Below, piece after piece: positions 15,190-19,948 of a stretch of DNA of 19,948 nt (position 1 is its first letter; every line of letters begins with the position of its first letter). Position numbers and translations under genes: made by a program. The notes under the pieces are model-generated. The model was not told the origin of the DNA. It worked only from the letters and a program-made list of their open reading frames with translations, and ran no database searches. Source of the DNA: JBJENW01 sp051880395 (GTDB lineage: Bacteria > Bacillota > Clostridia > Lachnospirales > Lachnospiraceae); contig JBJENW010000081.1 of assembly GCA_051880395.1 (NCBI GenBank), positions 1 through 19,948 on the forward strand. Reading direction: 5' to 3'.

Positions 15190-16539
15190 CTATCCTTCTG
15201 CAACCGGACTTTCACTCATGCTCTCCAACAGTGCCCGCGCGGTCTGAAGCAAACCTCCTGGCGACATCTTTGATTTTCGTTTTCTCACTATCGGTTCTTG
15301 ATCGCGTACAACTTTTTTCTGATTCAGCATTTCAGAAAATGCCTCCATTCGGATACGAAGCTGCTCCACATCCTGATACTGATAATCCGTTTCTAGTCGA
15401 AAGACCGGTATACCGCGTTCTTCAAACATTTCTTCGAACGCAGACAACTCAAAATCATATTCAATCTGCCCTTTTAAAATGTGATAGACCACGCCATCAA
15501 TTCTTTTTCCCTGAATCTCTCTGTCGACCATATGGCGCATGGTCTCATTTTCTGCATAAGCCGAAGATGCGTCTGTCTGTAGAAATCTCTCTGCGATTGC
15601 ATCTAAAACCTCCTCTTTCCATACTAAATTAGAAACCTTAAGCGGAGCATCATACAGTTTGAAAGATGCCACATCTATATTTTTGTAAATCGAAAGTCCA
15701 ATGTCTTCTATCAGAAACGGGATCTTATAATTCGGAAAATAGACCGGTGAACCAAGTAACAGCACCTGTGGTTTTTCTGATGCGGTTCGCCCATACATCG
15801 GATCTTTTTGTATTTCCTGTGTCAGCCGACTCAGATTGTTCGTCCATTCGATCAGATTGTTGGTATAATAATAACTGTTCTGAACATATAATCTGGCAGA
15901 ACCAGATATGATCTCCTCTTGATTTTCTGTCACAGAAAGAAAGTTTCGAAGTGTTGTTTTTGCCAAATGTAGCGCCCGTTCTGCCTCTAATATCTTTTTT
16001 GCGGAAAGTTTTTTCTTAAGATGTTTCTCAATTACCTCTGTCATTTTTCTGATCTGAAGTTTCCATTTTTCCTGCGCAAAACGATCTGTTTTTTCTGGTG
16101 GCAGATCCAATGGAAATACTTCTCTTCCTTCCTGCGAAAGCATATAAGCGATTTTTCTCATACTGTCACAATTTACCGGAATGATAAATAATGCGTCCGA
16201 ATAATCCACGCCATCTTCCTCACAGAGAAATCCCATGATGGAACGGTGAACAGGATCTGCATCTCTCGGCATCCTGTCATCCGACCAATTCACTGCGCTG
16301 TGACTTCCTCCCAGAACCCAGAACGGCGCACACCCCGATGCCCATACGATCTCCTCTGGAACGCCAGGTCCTAAAACTACAAGCTTCGGTTTATATGTAC
16401 GACGCATTTGCTTGTCAAACCAGTACTTACCGATATCAAAAAAATATTGCATCTGTTTCAGTCTGCTGTTCTTTTTTTTCAATGTTTCCAACGTTTCCAT
16501 ATATTCCTTTGTATAATCCTGCAACATATCTGATTTCAA
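15190..16539 (-). CDS. Cluster-ligand-poor paralogue of the dehydratase/DCCP-like subunit
   Basis: A 449-aa relative of the 435-aa subunit downstream. Shared landmarks are PEEIVWASG, MPRDADPV (against PRDACPL), VNCDSMRKI (against ITCDCKKKI), LLGSPVYFPN (against LLTGSPVVFPN), and the near-identical end GVVYHILKG to DYQYQDVEQLRIRMEAF. Almost all ligand cysteines are gone: Cys112 to Asp, Cys144 to Ser, Cys374 to Gln, Cys93 to Leu, and the CTC pair has no counterpart. Only three cysteines remain in the whole protein. It probably forms a heteromer in which it holds no cluster or an altered one. The frame opens with a GTG that lies inside the GGAGGTG binding site, so the TTG at 16537-16539, 8 nt from GGAGG, is taken as the start. 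It is the first gene of the operon. Confidence 0.85.
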   Translation of the reverse strand: MKSDMLQDYTKEYMETLETLKKKNSRLKQMQYFFDIGKYWFDKQMRRTYKPKLVVLGPGVPEEIVWASGCAPFWVLGGSHSAVNWSDDRMPRDADPVHRSIMGFLCEEDGVDYSDALFIIPVNCDSMRKIAYMLSQEGREVFPLDLPPEKTDRFAQEKWKLQIRKMTEVIEKHLKKKLSAKKILEAERALHLAKTTLRNFLSVTENQEEIISGSARLYVQNSYYYTNNLIEWTNNLSRLTQEIQKDPMYGRTASEKPQVLLLGSPVYFPNYKIPFLIEDIGLSIYKNIDVASFKLYDAPLKVSNLVWKEEVLDAIAERFLQTDASSAYAENETMRHMVDREIQGKRIDGVVYHILKGQIEYDFELSAFEEMFEERGIPVFRLETDYQYQDVEQLRIRMEAFSEMLNQKKVVRDQEPIVRKRKSKMSPGGLLQTARALLESMSESPVAEG

Positions 16540-16546
16540 TTCTTTC

Positions 16547-16552
16547 ACCTCC
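16547..16552 (-). promoter_or_regulatory. Ribosome binding site that fixes a TTG start
   Basis: GGAGGT on the minus strand overlaps the GTG that opens the longest frame. That GTG cannot use it, whereas TTG at 16539 lies at the ideal 8-nt spacing. The next in-frame ATG is 20 nt away, too far. Confidence 0.6.
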
Positions 16553-16569
16553 GATTTTTTTCCTTTTTA

Positions 16570-16602
16570 AGAATACAGCATCAACCTAAAATGTATTTTA
16601 AA
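16570..16602 (-). promoter_or_regulatory. Promoter of the reductase operon with TTTAA direct repeats
   Basis: On the minus strand TTTAAA (16597-16602) and TTTTAG (16586-16591) are 11 bp apart. After exactly 10 nt comes a TATTCT -10 box (16570-16575), with the start site roughly 25 nt before the TTG. No good -35 box fits, so the repeats probably replace it as activator sites. The layout matches the promoter at 18193-18225 nearly base for base around the core AGGTTGA. Confidence 0.5.
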
Positions 16603-16624
16603 AAATTATGTAAAGTATGTGTTT

Positions 16625-16656
16625 TTTAAGTTATTTTAAGAAATGCACGCTATACT
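16625..16656 (+). promoter_or_regulatory. Promoter of the small secreted protein with TTTAAG direct repeats
   Basis: Two TTTAAG hexamers (16625-16630 and 16635-16640) are 10 bp apart. Exactly 10 nt later lies TATACT (16651-16656), 5 of 6 to the -10 consensus. There is no recognisable separate -35. It is divergent from the reductase operon promoter in the same short gap. Confidence 0.5.
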
Positions 16657-16703
16657 AGAATCGAACTGTAAATTATACTTTTTATTTAAGGAGAGAAATT
16701 TTT

Positions 16704-17006
16704 ATGAAACGCAAGATCATTACAGCATTTTTGTCTGTTTCGCTTTCTCTTTGTGTTGTATTCGGTTGTGCGAAAACCATTGTACAAGGTTTCATTCCGA
16801 CGACAACAGAAAGTGAAACACAGGTCGTTGCACAGGCAGAAAACAATCAAGCTGACGACATCCAAAAACCGGCATCCAAGTCCTTGCATCCGAAAAGCAA
16901 AAAACACAAATCTGCAATGCAAAAAAATAAAAACGAGTGTTCTTCAGACAAAGATTGTACAGAAAATAAAAACGAATCGTGCAGTCATACAGCTGATCAA
17001 CGCTAG
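16704..17006 (+). CDS. Small Lys-rich secreted or lipid-anchored protein with Cys tail
   Basis: I do not recognise this 100-aa protein. It starts with a signal peptide (KRK, then a hydrophobic stretch 5-20) ending in VVFGC, which could be a lipobox with Cys22. The mature part is hydrophilic: acidic and Gln-rich at 35-55, then strongly basic with repeated Lys and His (60-76). The last 25 residues carry Cys79, Cys85 and Cys93 among acidic residues, a possible metal or disulfide site. A GGAGA site precedes the ATG by 9 nt. It is the only plus-strand gene here, divergent from the reductase operon with a matching promoter layout, and ends in a shared bidirectional terminator. The signal peptide, start site and promoter make it credible in spite of its length. 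Confidence 0.7.
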   Translation: MKRKIITAFLSVSLSLCVVFGCAKTIVQGFIPTTTESETQVVAQAENNQADDIQKPASKSLHPKSKKHKSAMQKNKNECSSDKDCTENKNESCSHTADQR

Positions 17007-17067
17007 ACAATAAAAAACCTTACCGATTTTTGGTTTGCTCCTAAAATCGGTAAGGTTTTTTATTGTC
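17006..17067. terminator. Perfect bidirectional terminator between convergent genes
   Basis: Positions 17006-17030 and 17043-17067 are perfect reverse complements (25 bp) around a 12-nt loop. The stem carries an A-run on the left and a T-run on the right, so it ends transcription from both sides. Its first base is the last base of the stop codon of the small secreted protein gene. Confidence 0.92.
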
Positions 17068-17080
17068 AGATATCGCTATT

Positions 17081-18137
17081 TTATTTTACAGTTTTGACTG
17101 TTTTTACTGTCGACCAACTTCCATATGTTTTCGTTCCGTTTTTGGAAACGGTGTAAGCTCTTACGCGAACATAGTAAGTTTTATTCTTTTTCAGATTGCT
17201 TGCTGTATATGAAGTTTTCTTGGTTGTAACAGTCTTTGTCGTATTTTTTGTAAATTTATTGGATGTAGAATAGGAAATCTGGTATCCGTCTGCATTCGTT
17301 GTCTTCTGTAAACTTACTTTCATTTTCTGGTTTTTGCTTGTACGTTTTGCAGAAGAAATTTTTCCTTTTTTCAAAGTAACTTTTTTCTTGTTGGTTGTAT
17401 CTTTTTTATCATCCTTGTTAGATGTGGATGGTTTTTCTGGTTTCTGTGTTTCTGCCGGTTTCGATGGTTTTTCCGGTTTCTCAATCTGGTCAGCTGTCTG
17501 GTCATTTTCCGGTCTTGACGGTTTTTCTGTCTCCACTGGTTTCGATGGTTTTTCCGGTTTCTCAATCTGGTCAGCTGTCTGGTCATTTTCCGNNNNNNNN
17601 NNNNNNNNNNNNNNNNNNNNNNNNNNNNNNNNNNNNNNNNNNNNNNNNNNNNNNNNNNNNNNNNNNNNNNNNNNNNNNNNNNNNNNNNNNNNGTCTTGAT
17701 GGTTTTCCTGTATTCTCCGGTTTGGACGGTTTTTCTGTCTCTTCCGGTCTCGATGGTTTTTCCGCATTCTCCGGTTTGGACGGTTTTTCTGTCTCTTCCG
17801 GTTTCGATGGTTTTTCTGTATTCTCCGGTTTTGATGGTTTCTCTACATTCTCTGGATTAGATGGTTTTTCTCCCTCACCTGGTCTCTGCATCTGATCCGG
17901 AGTCTGTTCATTTCCCGGTCTTCCTGGATTTTCTGGCTGGAATGTGTCTCCCGGATTTTCTGGCTGAAATATATTTCCTGGAAAAAATGAATGATCCGGT
18001 TTCTGCGCGGTTTCATTTGATACCGTAGATTCTTCCCCTTGTTCTACCTGTGCTCCCGCTGCATAACTCGGAACAATTGATGTAACTGTTACAGCAAGGG
18101 TTAATGCTAAAGTTGCAATGACTTTTTTTCTTTTCAT
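17081..18137 (-). CDS. Secreted Pro/Lys/Glu repeat protein with fibronectin-III-like C-terminus (interrupted by assembly gap)
   Basis: A signal peptide (residues 1-26, ending PSYA/AG) is followed by a Pro-rich segment with QPENPG repeats, then many 9-residue units of the type EKPSKPEET or EKPSKPENT. After the 100-N gap come 27-residue units containing ENDQTADQIEKPEKPSKP. The last about 95 residues form a fibronectin-III-like domain (ISYSTS, then TYYVRVRAY). The repeats look like a cell-wall-spanning stalk and the Fn3 part like an outer binding or structural domain. No LPXTG anchor is seen. The frames on the two sides differ only because 100 N is a placeholder, so one gene is assumed; true length is unknown. 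The start has an AAGGAGAG site, and its promoter shares the TTTAA repeat layout with the reductase operon. Confidence 0.8.
17457..17592. repeat. 81-bp tandem repeat units, cut by the gap
   Basis: The unit beginning ggtttcgatgg starts at 17457 and again at 17538, a period of 81 bp (27 codons, three 9-residue subunits). The second copy stops at the first N. A collapsed or unresolved tandem array explains the gap. A related 27-bp period runs from 17693 to about 17865. Confidence 0.85.
17593..17692. other. Assembly gap of exactly 100 N
   Basis: A run of exactly 100 N, the standard scaffold placeholder for a gap of unknown size. It falls inside the tandem repeats of the secreted protein gene and makes the two coding halves appear out of frame. 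Confidence 0.98.
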
Positions 18138-18192
18138 TTTTGACTCTCCTTTTTCTTTTTTAACATTTTTTTAAATCCCTTTTTCATTGCAG

Positions 18193-18225
18193 ATTATAAT
18201 ATGTCAACCTTAAATACACTTTAAA
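18193..18225 (-). promoter_or_regulatory. Promoter of the secreted repeat protein with TTTAA direct repeats
   Basis: On the minus strand TTTAAA (18220-18225) and TTTAAG (18209-18214) are 11 bp apart. Exactly 10 nt later comes a perfect TATAAT -10 box (18193-18198). A TTGACA lies only 3 nt before the -10 and cannot serve as its -35. A 12-bp perfect palindrome (18235-18246) lies just upstream. Confidence 0.55.
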
Positions 18226-18286
18226 TTATCCCGTTTTGGTACCAAATGACTATTCATCATTCTCACTATACTCCTCTGCAAGTTTT

Positions 18287-18318
18287 TCCAAAAGAAAAAA
18301 CTGCCCACAAACGGACAG
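18287..18318 (-). terminator. Terminator after the AAA-ATPase/nuclease-like gene
   Basis: CTGTCC (18313-18318 on the minus strand) pairs with GGGCAG (18301-18306) around a 6-nt loop, with one G-T pair. A T-rich run (18287-18300) follows, just past the stop codon of the upstream gene. Confidence 0.8.
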
Positions 18319-18323
18319 CTTTT

Positions 18324-19948
18324 CTATTCCATGCTTTCTTCTCCTCCGATCAACACGGTCTTCCCCTCAAACGCAAACCCATACTTGCGAATCCGCTCTT
18401 TCGGAATTCCCCGCGCGATCAGATCCGCTTCGTACTGTTTTTCTTCGATCTGTTTCAGTGCATTCTGAACCGTTTCTTCCAGAGAAGCCTCTTTTTTCTC
18501 ACGAAATACTTTAAATTCCAGAATGATCGCATCGTCCTCTTTGTTCTTCGGCTCTAACATCACATCGTAACGCCCAAATCCGCTTTCCCGGTTGGATGTG
18601 ATGACATAGCGTTCCATCAGTTCCACGATCAGTCCCAGTACAAATCCATGGTAAAATTTCTCCGGCTGTAGAATGGACGGTCCTCTACCGCTGTCAAAGC
18701 TGCTGAATATTTGCAATGTCACAAGGTTCATATAGTCGTTCATCGCCTCCACATCACCCGCGATCAGAGCTTTCACAAATGCATTATAACTGCGCTTATC
18801 CGTATCAAACCAGCTGTGCACCATGCCATAAAACATCCGTTTCACTTCATGATTCGTCAAGGCAAGATCGTATAAGGGCGCACGGTTTGCAGGGATATTT
18901 TCCATGTTTTCGTATTGCAGGACTTTTAAATACCCGCTTGCCAGAAGCAGACTCCAGATGGCATCCTCATTATCATCCAGCTGATTGTACACGATCTGCT
19001 CATCAATCGGACAACGAATCACTTTTCCATTGAGCAGATCTTCGAACGTACTCTTAATGTCTCCGTTTCCTTCCCGGATCAGTTTTCCGACCAGGCTGTT
19101 GCTGCTGGTGTTTGCCCAGTAATCCGCAATCTTTCCTTTCGCAAGGAAATTTAAAATCGACCATGGATTATAAATATCTTTCTTTGATCCAAAACAGAAT
19201 CCGTCATACCAGTATTTCACTTCTTCTTTTTTTTCGCCGTATCCATATTCATCCAGTGCGTCAAACACTTCCTCCTGTGTAAAACCGAACGCTGTCTCAT
19301 ATTTTTCCGATGTGGTCGTCACGACTTCGAGATTATTCAGATCCGAAAAGATGGATTCTTTGCTGACACGCGTGATTCCCGTCATGATGCCCCGCGCCAG
19401 ATACGGATTTGTCTTAAACGTAGAATTAAACAGACTTCGCGTAAATCCTGCCAGTTCTTCCCAGTATCCATCTACATATGCCTCCTGCATCGGTGTATCG
19501 TATTCATCTAACAGAATAATCACTTTTTTTCCGTAATAACGGCACAGATAATCCGAAAGCTGATAGAGCGCCATCGGCGCATCCGCTACACTCATATCCG
19601 AAGCCATTCTTTTAAAATAGGACTTTTCTGCTTCGGATAATACATCACTGCTTAACAGAAATGACTTTTCTTCATATTGTTTCATCAATAACTGGCGGAT
19701 GCGATAATTGGTCGTCTCATACTCCTTCTCTTTCACATTCGCAAACGACAGACTGATCACCGGATACGTGCCCTGCAGCTTCCTGTATTTCTCCTCATTC
19801 CAGATGGAGAGTCCTTCAAACAAGTCTCCTCTGTGTGCATACGCAATGGAAAAAAACTGTTCGATCATGCTCATATTCATCGTTTTTCCGAAGCGCCGCG
19901 GACGGGTGATCAGCGTCACACTATCCCCGCTTTCCCACCATTCTTTAA
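18324..19948 (-). CDS. AAA-ATPase-like protein with C-terminal PD-(D/E)XK nuclease-like domain (5' end outside window)
   Basis: Member of the large AAA-ATPase-like / PDDEXK_9 family common and often multicopy in Bacteroidetes and Clostridia. The frame is open to the right edge, reading KEWWESGDSVTLITRPRRFGKT, so the gene starts outside the window and the GTG at 19919 is not its start. The Walker A site is RPRRFGKT. Walker B is VIILLDEYDTPM, followed by family segments such as GITRVSKESIFSDLNN and YWYDGFCFG. The C-terminal nuclease-like motif is GFGRYDVMLEPK followed by AIILEFKVF, giving the D and ExK residues. Both halves look intact. Function is not established for the family; mobile or selfish behaviour and defence have been suggested only because of copy number and domain makeup. 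A terminator follows the stop. Confidence 0.9.
   Translation of the reverse strand, partial: KEWWESGDSVTLITRPRRFGKTMNMSMIEQFFSIAYAHRGDLFEGLSIWNEEKYRKLQGTYPVISLSFANVKEKEYETTNYRIRQLLMKQYEEKSFLLSSDVLSEAEKSYFKRMASDMSVADAPMALYQLSDYLCRYYGKKVIILLDEYDTPMQEAYVDGYWEELAGFTRSLFNSTFKTNPYLARGIMTGITRVSKESIFSDLNNLEVVTTTSEKYETAFGFTQEEVFDALDEYGYGEKKEEVKYWYDGFCFGSKKDIYNPWSILNFLAKGKIADYWANTSSNSLVGKLIREGNGDIKSTFEDLLNGKVIRCPIDEQIVYNQLDDNEDAIWSLLLASGYLKVLQYENMENIPANRAPLYDLALTNHEVKRMFYGMVHSWFDTDKRSYNAFVKALIAGDVEAMNDYMNLVTLQIFSSFDSGRGPSILQPEKFYHGFVLGLIVELMERYVITSNRESGFGRYDVMLEPKNKEDDAIILEFKVFREKKEASLEETVQNALKQIEEKQYEADLIARGIPKERIRKYGFAFEGKTVLIGGEESME

Noticed and set aside
14796..15632. A 278-codon plus-strand frame across two reductase-operon genes
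   Set aside because: It runs antisense through the end of one and the start of another well-supported gene and resembles nothing.
17457..17865. CRISPR-like repeats around the gap
   Set aside because: The repeats are in-frame coding units of 27 and 81 bp with no unique spacers.
18235..18246. Perfect 12-bp palindrome tttggtaccaaa upstream of the secreted repeat gene
   Set aside because: Possible operator, but a single short palindrome with no second copy in the window is too weak to list on its own.

Overview
The window reads as a moderately low-GC Gram-positive anaerobe, most likely a gut clostridium of the Lachnospiraceae type. The signs are strong GGAGG-like ribosome binding sites, lipoprotein signal peptides, a bacterial SNF2-type helicase, a PhoU-tailed Na/Pi symporter, 2-hydroxyacyl-CoA-dehydratase-like proteins and a PD-(D/E)XK-tailed AAA ATPase. 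Family placement is inferred; there is no marker gene. All genes but one lie on the minus strand. A 100-N scaffold gap interrupts one repetitive gene, so this is a draft assembly.

From left to right: (1) bases 8-396 form one very long imperfect hairpin with 47-bp perfect arms and no gene. It lies just downstream of a lipoprotein N-acetylmuramoyl-L-alanine amidase, which follows a large SNF2/SWIM-type helicase in the same transcription unit. (2) A phosphate unit (4922-7496) has a Na/Pi symporter with a PhoU tail, directly preceded by a PstS-like lipoprotein whose two half-domains are in swapped order (circular permutation). Its upstream region carries four TTTACA-like repeats with an 11-bp period, resembling a Pho box. 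(3) A stand-alone AlbA_2/HATPase regulator (7722-9164) has a promoter embedded in iterated ACTT-CA-AAGT palindromes. (4) A sensor gene (9368-11143) encodes an OmpR-type receiver fused in frame to a transmembrane histidine kinase, without the DNA-binding domain. (5) A tightly packed five-gene operon (11185-16539) encodes two 2-hydroxyacyl-CoA-dehydratase/double-cubane-type paralogues, their ATP-dependent activase, a NapH/NosR-like membrane polyferredoxin and a Cys-rich DsbD/SafE-like membrane protein. (6) A small secreted Cys-tailed protein (the only plus-strand gene) converges, through a perfect bidirectional terminator, on a secreted repeat protein with a fibronectin-III-like C-terminus. (7) An AAA-ATPase/PD-(D/E)XK protein runs off the right edge.

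The most interesting system is the operon at 11185-16539. It looks like an ATP-driven low-potential reductase of unknown substrate with its own membrane electron-supply proteins. One of its two catalytic-type paralogues has lost almost all cluster-ligand cysteines. Its promoter shares a distinctive architecture (two TTTAA-type hexamers 10-11 bp apart, ending exactly 10 nt before the -10 box) with the promoters of the two neighbouring secreted-protein genes. This suggests one response regulator controls all three.
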